Shown here in pieces: positions 53,373 through 61,737 of a DNA stretch of 64,000 nucleotides. Each line of letters opens with the position of its first letter. Position 1 is the first letter of the stretch. Below the pieces are notes generated by a model. That model was given only the letters and a program-made list of their open reading frames with translations. It was not told the origin of the DNA and searched no databases. The position numbers and the translations under genes were made by a program. Source of the DNA: Thiothrix winogradskyi (lineage in GTDB: Bacteria; Pseudomonadota; Gammaproteobacteria; Thiotrichales; Thiotrichaceae); assembly GCF_021650935.1 (NCBI RefSeq), contig NZ_CP091244.1, forward strand, positions 3,410,001 through 3,474,000, in the 5' to 3' direction.

Positions 53373-54402
53373 ACTTCCCGGTCTTCAATTTTTCCCAGTA
53401 CCCGTCATACAGCTTCATAGCGTCACCGATGTCGTTTTGGAATTCGCCTTTGGCAACGTCTGCTGCTGAGGGGAAAATCACCGGGTTGTTACGGGTGTCT
53501 TCATCCAACAACTCTTTGACCGCTGCATTCGGGGTGCTATAGCCCAGTTCTTCCACGACTTGCTGCCCGACTTCGGGGCGTAACATGTAGTCGATAAATT
53601 TGTGGGCATTATCAACATTGCTTGCCCCTGCCGGAATCACAAAGCTATCCACCCAAAAACCCGCGCCTTCCTTGGGAAAAATGTATTCAATGTCGGGGTT
53701 TTCCTGCTGCGCCATTTTGACTTCGCCGCTCCAGATCATGCCGAGATTCACATCGCCCGCCAAAAACGGCTCGCGGGGTGCATCCGCATTGAAGACCAAC
53801 ACATTCGGCATCAGCTTTTGCAGGTCTTCGTAAGCGATTTTGATTTCATCGGGGTTAGTGGAATTGGTAGAAAAGCCATTCTTTTTTAGCGCCATGTGGA
53901 AAACTTCCCGTACATCGTCGGTCAGCAATAGCTTGCCCTTCCACTTTTCGTCCCACAAATCGGCCCAGGAGGTGATGGTTGAGGAGTCGATTTCTTTGCC
54001 ATTCACACCAATACCGGTGCTGCCCCACAGGTAAGGAATGCTGTATTTATTGCCGGGGTCATACGGCTTATCCAATAAATCCGCTGACAAATTTTTTAGG
54101 TTGGTCAGTTTGGTCTTGTCGAGTTCTTGCAACAAACCTTCGTGGCTCATCTTCGCCACCAAATAACTGGACGGCACCACGATGTCGTAACCCACGCCTT
54201 TTTGCAGCTTGAGTTTGGAATACATCACCTCGTTGTTTTCATAGGTGGAATACTCGACCTTAATGCCGGTTTCTTTCTCAAATTCTTCCAGTGCCGCTTC
54301 GGGGATGTATTCTGCCCAATTATAAACCACGAGTTTTTCTTCAGCGTGCAGCGCACTCGCCGTCAACAGCAACAAGGTTGCGAACAGGGAGGTTGATTTC
54401 AT
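53371..54402 (-). CDS. potD: Spermidine/putrescine periplasmic binding protein PotD/PotF type
   Basis: A 343-residue type II binding protein with a signal peptide (MKSTSLFATLLLLTASALHA). The start of the mature region EEKLVVYNWAEYIPEAALEE and SYLVAKMSHEGLLQELDKTK are characteristic, as are the LPYLWGSTGIG-type segments and polyamine-binding tryptophan/aspartate residues. It delivers polyamines to PotABC. It is the last gene of the interrupted pot operon. Its stop lies at the end of a palindromic element. Confidence 0.92.
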   Translation of the reverse strand: MKSTSLFATLLLLTASALHAEEKLVVYNWAEYIPEAALEEFEKETGIKVEYSTYENNEVMYSKLKLQKGVGYDIVVPSSYLVAKMSHEGLLQELDKTKLTNLKNLSADLLDKPYDPGNKYSIPYLWGSTGIGVNGKEIDSSTITSWADLWDEKWKGKLLLTDDVREVFHMALKKNGFSTNSTNPDEIKIAYEDLQKLMPNVLVFNADAPREPFLAGDVNLGMIWSGEVKMAQQENPDIEYIFPKEGAGFWVDSFVIPAGASNVDNAHKFIDYMLRPEVGQQVVEELGYSTPNAAVKELLDEDTRNNPVIFPSAADVAKGEFQNDIGDAMKLYDGYWEKLKTGK

Positions 54403-54403
54403 G

Positions 54404-55168
54404 TCAGTGCTTTCTCCTGAGCAATAAGGTCGATAGGGTGACTAAGACCAGCGAAATCGCCAGTAATAAGGTCGCTAATACGTTCACTTCGGGCGACACG
54501 CCAACTTTTACCATTGAAAACACCCGAATCGGCAAGATTTCAAAGCTCGGCCCCGTCACGAATGAGCTGATGATTACATCATCAAGCGACAGGGTAAAGC
54601 TTAATAACCAGCCAGCCACAATCGCCGGGAATACCAGCGGCAAAATGATCAGCCGAAAAATACGCCCCTCGCTTGCGCCCAAGTCTTGCGCGGCTTCCAG
54701 CAAATATTTATCAAAGCCTTTGAGCTGCGCATACACCGTAATCACCACAAACGGCAAGCAAAACGTAATGTGCGCAATCAGCAACGACCAGAACCCCAGT
54801 TGAATCCCCAGCGCAATAAAAATCACCAAAAAAGTAATCGCCAATACAATGTCCGGCGACATCATCACAATAAATAATAAGCCACTGGCAGTTGCTTTCA
54901 GGGGAAAGCGGTAGCGGTACAACGCCAGTGCCATTAGCGTTCCGATAAGCGTGGCAGCGGTTGCCGCCAGACTTGCCACTAACAAGGAATTCAAAAATGC
55001 TTGGATAAGTGCATCATTATTAAATAGTTTCTCGTACCACTTCCAGGTAAAGCCTTGCCACTCGTAGCCGTATTTGGAGGCGTTGAAGGAGTTGATGACC
55101 AGAATCGCAATCGGTAGATAGAGATAAGCGAAGATCGAGGTAATGAAGCCCCATTTTAGTAGTTTCAT
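54404..55168 (-). CDS. potC: Polyamine ABC transporter permease PotC
   Basis: A 254-residue inner-membrane permease with six helices. The EAA loop ESA-type sequence AAQDLGASEGRIFRLIILPL contacts PotA. It overlaps the DUF559 stop by 4 bases (55165-55168), has AGGAG before its ATG and ends one base before potD. In the ancestral operon it would follow potB; here a 2.9-kb cassette lies between them. Confidence 0.93.
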   Translation of the reverse strand: MKLLKWGFITSIFAYLYLPIAILVINSFNASKYGYEWQGFTWKWYEKLFNNDALIQAFLNSLLVASLAATAATLIGTLMALALYRYRFPLKATASGLLFIVMMSPDIVLAITFLVIFIALGIQLGFWSLLIAHITFCLPFVVITVYAQLKGFDKYLLEAAQDLGASEGRIFRLIILPLVFPAIVAGWLLSFTLSLDDVIISSFVTGPSFEILPIRVFSMVKVGVSPEVNVLATLLLAISLVLVTLSTLLLRRKH

Positions 55169-55596
55169 TGCATTTGCTCCTGCGGAGTTCCCCTCACCCC
55201 TAACCCCTCTCCCTCAAGGGGAGAGGGGGACAAGAGGAGGTGGGTTTGGATGGTGGAGGTGACGGCAGAGAGGTTTTGTTCTACTTGGGTGGCGGTGAAG
55301 CGGAGAACGGTGTAGCCGCAGGCTTCTAGGAGGTGTTGGCGTTCTTGGTCGCGTTCTACTTGGGTGGCGTGGATTGAGCCATCTACTTCAACGATTAGGT
55401 TTTTTTCGGCACAGAAGAAATCCGCGACGAAACAGCCGATGGGTTGTTGGCGACGGAATTTGAATCTGGCGATTTGGCGATTGCGGAGGGCTTGCCAAAG
55501 GATGCCTTCGCTGGGCGTTGGGGTTTTACGAAAGTCGCGGGCGCAGGCGTGCATTTGGGTGTTGAGTTCGGGGGAAATGATTAGGCGTTCGTTCAT
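55165..55596 (-). CDS. DUF559 endonuclease-domain protein
   Basis: A 143-residue protein of the DUF559 family, a small relative of Vsr/PD-(D/E)XK nucleases. The signature is intact: RKTPTPSEGILWQALRNRQ, FKFRRQQPIGCFVADFFCAE and NLIVEVDGSIHATQ with catalytic D/E residues. Residues from about 121 (LLSPSPLEGEGLGVRG) are the translation of a 47-bp repeat, so the natural tail has been replaced or extended. Its start has no normal ribosome-binding site other than GAGGGG from a second repeat copy. Role unknown; DUF559 proteins recur in mobile and defence neighbourhoods. Confidence 0.75.
   Translation of the reverse strand: MNERLIISPELNTQMHACARDFRKTPTPSEGILWQALRNRQIARFKFRRQQPIGCFVADFFCAEKNLIVEVDGSIHATQVERDQERQHLLEACGYTVLRFTATQVEQNLSAVTSTIQTHLLLSPSPLEGEGLGVRGTPQEQMQ
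55190..55236. repeat. 47-bp palindromic repeat, left boundary of the cassette
   Basis: CCCCTCACCCC at 55190-55200 begins this copy, which ends GGACAAGAG at 55228-55236. It is identical over 47 bases, in inverted orientation, to 58072-58118 and also encodes the C-terminal tail of the DUF559 protein. Confidence 0.85.
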
Positions 55597-55802
55597 GGGG
55601 GGAACCCCTCACCCCAACCTCGCACCCAGCCGCTTGCAGCACCGTCCCTCAAGGGGAGAGGGGCTAAAAAGACTTTAGAATAGGTGATATTGATGAATGA
55701 GCTTCTGCTTTGGTAACATCCATGATTAAGGCTTTCACATTTACTAGCTGCTAAGAAAGCATTAAGTGGTGATATATAAATAACTATTTTTTTATACATC
55801 AT
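55593..55802 (-). CDS. Possible small ORF downstream of the DUF262 gene
   Basis: An open frame of 69 codons starts as TAATG on the DUF262 stop codon and runs into the variant repeat. The first 40 residues (MMYKKIVIYISPLNAFLAAS) are not repeat-derived; I do not recognise them. It may be a gene remnant or chance. Confidence 0.25.
   Translation of the reverse strand: MMYKKIVIYISPLNAFLAASKCESLNHGCYQSRSSFINITYSKVFLAPLPLRDGAASGWVRGWGEGFPP
55605..55664. repeat. Variant palindromic repeat between the DUF559 and DUF262 genes
   Basis: It starts CCCCTCACCCC (55605-55615) and ends AAGGGGAGAGGGGC, with about 25 unrelated bases replacing the usual CCTCT arm. It lies just upstream of the DUF559 start and supplies the purine-rich sequence before it. 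Confidence 0.7.
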
Positions 55803-58030
55803 TATTTTCCACCTTTACGTAGAGTGCCAATGACTTGCCAAGTAGAATTCCACGGAAATCTACATTCCCAGAACTTCCAACCATTCACTTCAGTTTTTGT
55901 AATATGTGTAGCAGCAGATGAAGGTGAAGAAAACTCTGCTCCATCAAACAGAGTTAATACACCATTTTTAACAACTCCTCGATACACTTGACCTTTATGG
56001 TTAGCTCTAAATTCTGTATTAAGAGGAAATGTGATGTTTTTATAAACCCATGGTTCATCCAAGTCAGTTATAGTCTTCATGGGTATGGTGTTTTCAACAT
56101 CACTTAAATTTTGCCTTTTACCATGCAACGAATTAGTCAATACTGTTTCAATAAACCAAGATTTTTCACTATTACCTTCAGGGCCTTCCCATATTTTCCT
56201 AGCAAAATCAAACAACTTTTGTCCACGTTGCTCAATCTTGTTTTCATTCCAACAATCAGCCATCATCAAATCACGATTGAGATGTAAGTTAGATTCTGCG
56301 AAAAAAGTTTCTCTCTTCTGTTTGAAAGAATAATTTTGCAAACTTCGATTCACACTACTATGTAATAATGTTAGATTTCCGATTGTATTTTTAATTTTCT
56401 CTCTTTTAAGAATTATTGCTGAACGAGGTGAGCTTAGATCAATATTATTTATTTCATCTTCTTTTGCATTCGTACCATCAGTAAGTGGCCAATGATTAAA
56501 CCAACTAACAGGTAATATATGTTCAATATCAAGTTGATCTACCTTTAACGAATTAAAATCCTCCGCTCTACTTGAACGCATCGCCATTTCAAGTTCAATA
56601 AAAATCGATTTAATCTTCCCTGGCTCATTAATACGTACTTTATAGACTTCGGCCTCAATCCACTCTTTCTGAAATTCATCATCACGAGGCCAGCGAGCGG
56701 ATTTACCTTCCAGTGCGGAAAGATCAGAATAAATTGACTCAATAGTAACACGAGAGACCGAAAGACGCTTAACCTGTTGATTAAAAACTCTATTATAATT
56801 TTTTGCGGTTAAGCCACAAACTGCTCGTCTTACAAAATAAGACACTATCCAATCAAATATTTGATTTTTTTCATCATCCGAAAGCTCTGACATTGAAACT
56901 ATTAAAGCCATCGCATGTGTGGTAGACGCATCCCAGCTTTTAATGCGAACTCCAAATCTCCCAATAGATTTAGATTCAACACCCAAAATCATGGATTTAT
57001 AATGATCCGCATAAGCATTAAGTGTCTTGAGTTGATCAACAGCACTTTTTGTTTTAGCGAATTTTTGATAGCCAATATATAATCGACCTATATCAATTTC
57101 TTCACGAAGCTCTACTTGTAAAACAGTTTGCACAAACCAATCTAACCTAGGGCGTTTTAGTCGTCCTCTTGTTTGTTCTTCTTTCCAAAAATCATCTTCA
57201 AACGAAAACCATAGTGAATCATATAACCTCTTGGGATTATCAACCTCTTTATCCGCCTGCATAAAAATGTAATTTCGAATCAAATCAGTTGCATGAAGTT
57301 GCGCACCACGACCATTTAGTGTTTCAAAAATAACTTGCGCATCGTCCTGCTCTTCTAATGTTATAGATACGATCTTAAAGTCATATAATACTGAATTTGC
57401 AATAGCCATTAGAATAGCTTCTGATTGACTGAAATTTTCTTCCGCAACCCAATCAGTAATTTTTTTATAGAAAAAACAAATTGCCTTTCTATGGTGATTA
57501 ATGATTTTGTTTGGTTCTGCTAGATTATTCTTCTTACTCACATGGGTGAATTGGCAGTTTTCATGTTCGCTAATTTTTATTGCCAATATATAATCGTTTC
57601 GATCCATCAATGTTGGCCATAACTTAAAAATTTCTTTTTCAGGATTCCGCATAACTGCTGGATTTATATTCCAACGAAAGCTGTCAATCCATGCTCGTAA
57701 TTCTGGCATCCGATATGCCTCAAATGCCATTGAAATTGCAGTGATAATATATTGAAGCGTGGTAAGACGTTGTTGACCATCTATTATAAAAACTTCTTCG
57801 ACTCCCATCTGATGCTTTCGTGTTCGGGGTTCAAGCACAACAGCACCTAAAAAGTGTGATACTGGCTCAGTAGCTTCACTTAATCGGTCATTTGCTTTAG
57901 CCTGAATATCAACCCATAACGGATCCCATTGCTCAGTCATTTTCCAAACATAAGCACGCTGATAAAAAGGTACACAATATTGCCGCTGAGACTGAAAAAT
58001 TTGCTGGATAGTCATTGTTTCGGACTTCAT
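55802..58030 (-). CDS. DUF262/DUF1524 GmrSD-type restriction protein with a RAMA-like C-terminus
   Basis: A 742-residue single-chain protein. The start at 58030 follows AAAGGAG; the longer open frame at 58126 translates repeat sequence. The DUF262 domain has VPFYQRAYVW (20-29), FIIDGQQRLTTL (81-92) and FETLNGRGAQLHATDL (235-250). The DUF1524 HNH-type nuclease has DIEHILP (501-507) and NTIGNLTLL (548-556). Residues about 672-725 (FRANHKGQVYRGVVKNG, NGWKFWECRFP) resemble the RAMA domain linked to modified-DNA recognition. GmrSD enzymes cut modified phage DNA. It is far more AT-rich than its neighbours, and lies between potB and potC, so it was probably acquired by transfer. Confidence 0.88.
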   Translation of the reverse strand: MKSETMTIQQIFQSQRQYCVPFYQRAYVWKMTEQWDPLWVDIQAKANDRLSEATEPVSHFLGAVVLEPRTRKHQMGVEEVFIIDGQQRLTTLQYIITAISMAFEAYRMPELRAWIDSFRWNINPAVMRNPEKEIFKLWPTLMDRNDYILAIKISEHENCQFTHVSKKNNLAEPNKIINHHRKAICFFYKKITDWVAEENFSQSEAILMAIANSVLYDFKIVSITLEEQDDAQVIFETLNGRGAQLHATDLIRNYIFMQADKEVDNPKRLYDSLWFSFEDDFWKEEQTRGRLKRPRLDWFVQTVLQVELREEIDIGRLYIGYQKFAKTKSAVDQLKTLNAYADHYKSMILGVESKSIGRFGVRIKSWDASTTHAMALIVSMSELSDDEKNQIFDWIVSYFVRRAVCGLTAKNYNRVFNQQVKRLSVSRVTIESIYSDLSALEGKSARWPRDDEFQKEWIEAEVYKVRINEPGKIKSIFIELEMAMRSSRAEDFNSLKVDQLDIEHILPVSWFNHWPLTDGTNAKEDEINNIDLSSPRSAIILKREKIKNTIGNLTLLHSSVNRSLQNYSFKQKRETFFAESNLHLNRDLMMADCWNENKIEQRGQKLFDFARKIWEGPEGNSEKSWFIETVLTNSLHGKRQNLSDVENTIPMKTITDLDEPWVYKNITFPLNTEFRANHKGQVYRGVVKNGVLTLFDGAEFSSPSSAATHITKTEVNGWKFWECRFPWNSTWQVIGTLRKGGK

Positions 58031-58071
58031 TAAAACTCCTTTGTAAATTAATAAATTTATTGTAAATCTTT

Positions 58072-58118
58072 CTCTTGTCCCCCTCTCCCCTTGAGGGAGA
58101 GGGGTTAGGGGTGAGGGG
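58072..58118. repeat. 47-bp palindromic repeat, right boundary of the cassette
   Basis: This is an exact inverted copy of 55190-55236. It lies 5 bases from the potB stop codon and upstream of the DUF262 ATG. Confidence 0.85.
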
Positions 58119-58122
58119 TTCT

Positions 58123-58989
58123 TCAAAGACCTTCATCATCCAACCCCCCTTGCCGATTAATGCGCCGATTTGCCAACACATACAACCACAACAAACCCGC
58201 CATAAGCACAATCAACGCCACACTAAACGCCGCCCCAAACGGCCAATCACGCACCACCAAAAACTGATTTTTAATGATATTCCCCAGCAATAAGTTTTTC
58301 GCGCCCCCCAGCAAATCCGCCACGTAGAACATGCCCATCGCCGGTAAAAACACCATCAAACTGCCCGCAATAATCCCCGGCATGGTCAGCGGCACAATAA
58401 TCAACCGAAACCGCGCCCAAAAACTCGCGCCCAAATCTTGCGCCGCTTCCAACAAGGTTCCATCCAACTTGCCGAAACTCGACACCAACGGCAACACCAT
58501 AAACGGCAGCAACACGTACACCAAACCAAACACCACCGCAAACGGCGTGTATAACAATTGCAACGGCTCATCAATCAGCCCCATGCTCATCAACGTGCTG
58601 TTCACAATGCCTTTATTGCCTAAAATCAATTTGATAGCGTAAGTCCGAATCAGGCTATTCGTCCAAAACGGCACAATCATCAAAAACAGTAACACCCCAC
58701 GCCACACCGTCGGCAATTTCGCCAATAAATACGCAAACGGATACCCCACCACCAAGCAAATCAGCGTAGTCAGTGCAGACAGCCACAAACTGCGCCAAAA
58801 CACTTCCGCATACACCGGCTCAAATAGCCGTTCCCACGAATTCAAGGTCAGCGGCCACACCGCCAAATGTTGCGCATCCGGCGACATCACACTGGTCAAT
58901 AACACCAATACGTGCGGAACCAGCACAAACAAACCCAGCCACACCAGCGTCAGCACAATGGCAAAACGCCGGAAATTCAACAGATTCAT
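58123..58989 (-). CDS. potB: Polyamine ABC transporter permease PotB
   Basis: A 288-residue permease with about six helices and the EAA loop LEAAQDLGASFWARFRLIIV. It overlaps potA by 4 bases. Its stop is directly followed by the inserted repeat, whereas in related operons potC would begin here. Pairs with PotC to form the channel. Confidence 0.92.
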   Translation of the reverse strand: MNLLNFRRFAIVLTLVWLGLFVLVPHVLVLLTSVMSPDAQHLAVWPLTLNSWERLFEPVYAEVFWRSLWLSALTTLICLVVGYPFAYLLAKLPTVWRGVLLFLMIVPFWTNSLIRTYAIKLILGNKGIVNSTLMSMGLIDEPLQLLYTPFAVVFGLVYVLLPFMVLPLVSSFGKLDGTLLEAAQDLGASFWARFRLIIVPLTMPGIIAGSLMVFLPAMGMFYVADLLGGAKNLLLGNIIKNQFLVVRDWPFGAAFSVALIVLMAGLLWLYVLANRRINRQGGLDDEGL

Positions 58990-60095
58990 GCTTTACCCAC
59001 CCCTTCCGCAGGGATCACATGCTCCCAGCCCGGAACCCAGTCGACACCGACTTTTTGATTAATGCTGTAATCAAAATCGGGGTCATCTTCGTCGAAAAAC
59101 TCATGCGCCATGACGGTTTGCCCATTTTCCAGCCGAATATGCGAATTCAGGGTTTGCCCAGTGTAATTGCGCTCCAGCACCACGCCGGGGAAACCTTTGC
59201 GTTCCTTCACGTCCGGGCGGCAGTCGATACGCAAATCTTCCGGGCGCAACATCACATGCACCTTATCGCCCACCGCAAAACGGTGATCACACCGAATTTC
59301 GCGTTCCACACCATTAATCATGGCTTGGTACTGGTATTCGCCTAGTGCATGAGTAATTGCGCCGTCAAACACATTGATTTCCCCGATGAATTGCGCCACG
59401 AACAAATTACGCGGCGCTTCGTAGATTTCGCGGGGTGTGCCGACTTGCTGCGCTTGCCCGTTGTGCATGACTAAAATCCGATCAGACATCGACAAGGCTT
59501 CTTCCTGATCGTGGGTGACGTACACAAAGGTAATCCCCAACTGGCGTTGTAATTGCTTGAGTTCCAACTGCATTTGTTGGCGCAATTTGTAATCGAGTGC
59601 ACTAAGTGATTCATCCAATAACAAAATTTTCGGGCGATTCACCACCGCTCGCGCAATTGCCACACGCTGCTTTTGCCCGCCGGAAAGCTGATGCGGTTTG
59701 CGCGTCGCAAAATCGGACAAGCGCACAATCGCCAGCGCATCTGCCACCCGTACCGCCATATCCTGCGGATTCACCCCCGCCATTTTCAACCCAAATGCCA
59801 CATTATCGAACACGCTTAAATGCGGAAATAGCGCGTAACTCTGGAAAACGGTATTCACTGGGCGCTTTTCCGCTGGCATTCCGGCAATATCATCATCATT
59901 CAGCAGAATTTGCCCCTCATTTGGCTGCTCAAAACCCGCAATCAGGCGCAATACCGTGGTTTTACCGCAACCCGACGGCCCTAAAATCGTGAAAAATTCG
60001 CCGTCGTGGATAGTGAGGTTAAATTCAGACAGCACTTCCTGAGCGGCAAAGCGTTTGCTGACATTGCTCAGAGTGAGGATCGGCGGTCGGTTCAA
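58986..60095 (-). CDS. potA: Polyamine ABC transporter ATPase PotA
   Basis: A 369-residue ATPase. Walker A GPSGCGKTTVLRLIAGF, Q-loop FQSYALFPHLSVFDNVAF, signature LSGGQKQRVAIARAVVNRPK and Walker B LLLDESLSALD are intact, followed by a C-terminal TOBE domain. It energises polyamine import through PotB/PotC. It is the first gene of potA-B-[cassette]-C-D, with potB overlapping by 4 bases. It is divergent from the GTPase gene with a short gap. Confidence 0.95.
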   Translation of the reverse strand: MNRPPILTLSNVSKRFAAQEVLSEFNLTIHDGEFFTILGPSGCGKTTVLRLIAGFEQPNEGQILLNDDDIAGMPAEKRPVNTVFQSYALFPHLSVFDNVAFGLKMAGVNPQDMAVRVADALAIVRLSDFATRKPHQLSGGQKQRVAIARAVVNRPKILLLDESLSALDYKLRQQMQLELKQLQRQLGITFVYVTHDQEEALSMSDRILVMHNGQAQQVGTPREIYEAPRNLFVAQFIGEINVFDGAITHALGEYQYQAMINGVEREIRCDHRFAVGDKVHVMLRPEDLRIDCRPDVKERKGFPGVVLERNYTGQTLNSHIRLENGQTVMAHEFFDEDDPDFDYSINQKVGVDWVPGWEHVIPAEGVGKA

Positions 60096-60216
60096 TGGCT
60101 ACTCCTAGCGTAAATTGCCTAGCGTGGCGGGGTGTCATCCATTATATTTCCCACACGCACAGATTCAATGGATAATATCCTCGCTAACTGAAGGAATTGG
60201 AAGAACTCGACCACCC

Positions 60217-61737
60217 ATGAAAATTACCCGACGCTTACGCTGGCTACTGGCAGGCGGCATCTTATTAATGACGCTGCTGTTTTTGCTGTTCCTGTTTTTT
60301 GCCACCAAAAATTTCCTCGATTTATGGGACAGGCTGCAATTACTCCCCACATGGCTGTTCTATACCTACAGCACGCTAATTGTCGCGGTTGTATTGTTCA
60401 GCGGCTGGCTCATCGTAAAACTGGTATCGGGCGGGCGTTCCACCACAGCCATCAAGCGCCCTGCCCCCAAACCCGTCATCGAAGCCTCGCTGACCCAAGA
60501 AATTGCGCAAATCAAAGCAGCGGGCATGGATACAGCACCGTTGGAAGTCGAAATAGCCGAATTAAATGAACGTAGGACGGCTGGAAACGCCCACATTGCC
60601 TTTTTCGGGGATATTAGCACCGGCAAATCGTCCATTATCAAAGCCCTGTTGCCGGAAGCCGGGGTGGAAATCAACCTGCGCGGCGGTTCAACCCGTGAGA
60701 TTCGCGAATACACTTGGCAAACCCTGGCAGGCGACCACCTATTGCTCACCGATTTACCGGGAAGAAATGAAGCCGAAGGCACACTCGATGCCGCCGCTCG
60801 CGATGAAGCAATTCGGGCGCACATTGTGGTGTACGTGACTGATTCCGATCTGAGTCGCACCCAATTTGAAGACTTGCAAGAATTAGCCGCTTTCGGCAAA
60901 CCCTTGCTGATTGCCATCAATAAGCGCGACCAATACACCGCCGAAGAACAAGCGCAACTTGCCCAACGCATCCGCAGCCGCTTCGACTCCGCTCAGCGGA
61001 CGGGAACAAACGAACGGTCGGTGAGAGTCGAACCGCCAGAAGTGCTATTCATCCAATCCGGCGGCACGGAAGAAATTGTGCGCGTCTACCCCGATGGACG
61101 CGAAGAAACGGTACAACGCCCCCGCAAAACCGATATTTCCGCCCTCGCGACTCACTTGCAAACCGAAATCGACCAACGTCTGGAAAGCCTGACACAACAA
61201 CGCGACACCAGCGTCTTGAATCTCGTGCAGGAAAAACTCGACACCACCCGTGAAGATTACCGGCGCACCCAAGCGGAAAAAATCGTGCGCAGCTACACCC
61301 ACAAAGCCATACTGGGCGCATTGGCTTCCGTCAGCCCCGGCACGGATCTGGTGATTCAGGGTGTAATCGGCACACGCATGGTACAAGAACTCTGTAAACT
61401 GTATGACAGCCCAGTCAGCCAACTCGACATCGACCAATTCCTAAATTTCACGCAAGGGAAGTTGGGGAAAAGCATCCCGCTACTGCTCGCCGTTGCAGGA
61501 AATGGCTTGAAAGCTTTCCCCGGTGTTGGCACGGTCGCGGGCGGTTTGGTACATGCCGTGGCTTACGGGCTAATTTTTGACGCGCTCGGCAAATCCGTCG
61601 CGCACACCCTCGAACAACGTGGCGCACTCAAAGCAGCACCCGCCGCCGCAACATTTCAGGAGATGCTCAGTGGAAATCTGGAAGAACGTACAAAAACATT
61701 TGCCAGATTGGTTATTGAACAATATCGGGGCAAGTAA
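60217..61737 (+). CDS. Membrane-anchored Era-like GTPase with DUF697-type C-terminus
   Basis: A 506-residue protein. Two membrane helices (about 9-30 and 49-69), then a G domain with P-loop GDISTGKS (131-138), G3 DLPG (179-182) and G4 NKRD (235-238), then an alpha-helical C-terminus with hydrophobic glycine-rich segments as in DUF697/YcjF proteins. Start 60217 (MKITRRLRWLLAGG) is preferred to 60115. Residues 256-272 (FDSAQRTGTNERSVRVE) are encoded by a palindromic element inserted in frame. It overlaps the next GTPase gene by 68 bases. Function is unknown; a membrane-remodelling or stress role is plausible. Confidence 0.8.
   Translation: MKITRRLRWLLAGGILLMTLLFLLFLFFATKNFLDLWDRLQLLPTWLFYTYSTLIVAVVLFSGWLIVKLVSGGRSTTAIKRPAPKPVIEASLTQEIAQIKAAGMDTAPLEVEIAELNERRTAGNAHIAFFGDISTGKSSIIKALLPEAGVEINLRGGSTREIREYTWQTLAGDHLLLTDLPGRNEAEGTLDAAARDEAIRAHIVVYVTDSDLSRTQFEDLQELAAFGKPLLIAINKRDQYTAEEQAQLAQRIRSRFDSAQRTGTNERSVRVEPPEVLFIQSGGTEEIVRVYPDGREETVQRPRKTDISALATHLQTEIDQRLESLTQQRDTSVLNLVQEKLDTTREDYRRTQAEKIVRSYTHKAILGALASVSPGTDLVIQGVIGTRMVQELCKLYDSPVSQLDIDQFLNFTQGKLGKSIPLLLAVAGNGLKAFPGVGTVAGGLVHAVAYGLIFDALGKSVAHTLEQRGALKAAPAAATFQEMLSGNLEERTKTFARLVIEQYRGK
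60982..61032. repeat. 51-bp in-frame palindromic element in the first GTPase gene
   Basis: TTCGACTC (60982-60989) and GAGTCGAA (61025-61032) are perfect terminal inverted repeats. An inner TCCGCTCAGCGGA is itself palindromic. The insert is 51 bases, exactly 17 codons, so the reading frame is kept. The encoded peptide lies just after the G4 motif. Confidence 0.75.

Noticed and set aside
58031..58126. N-terminal extension of the DUF262 protein
   Set aside because: It translates the repeat (NPSPLTPLPQGERG); AAAGGAG favours the ATG at 58030.
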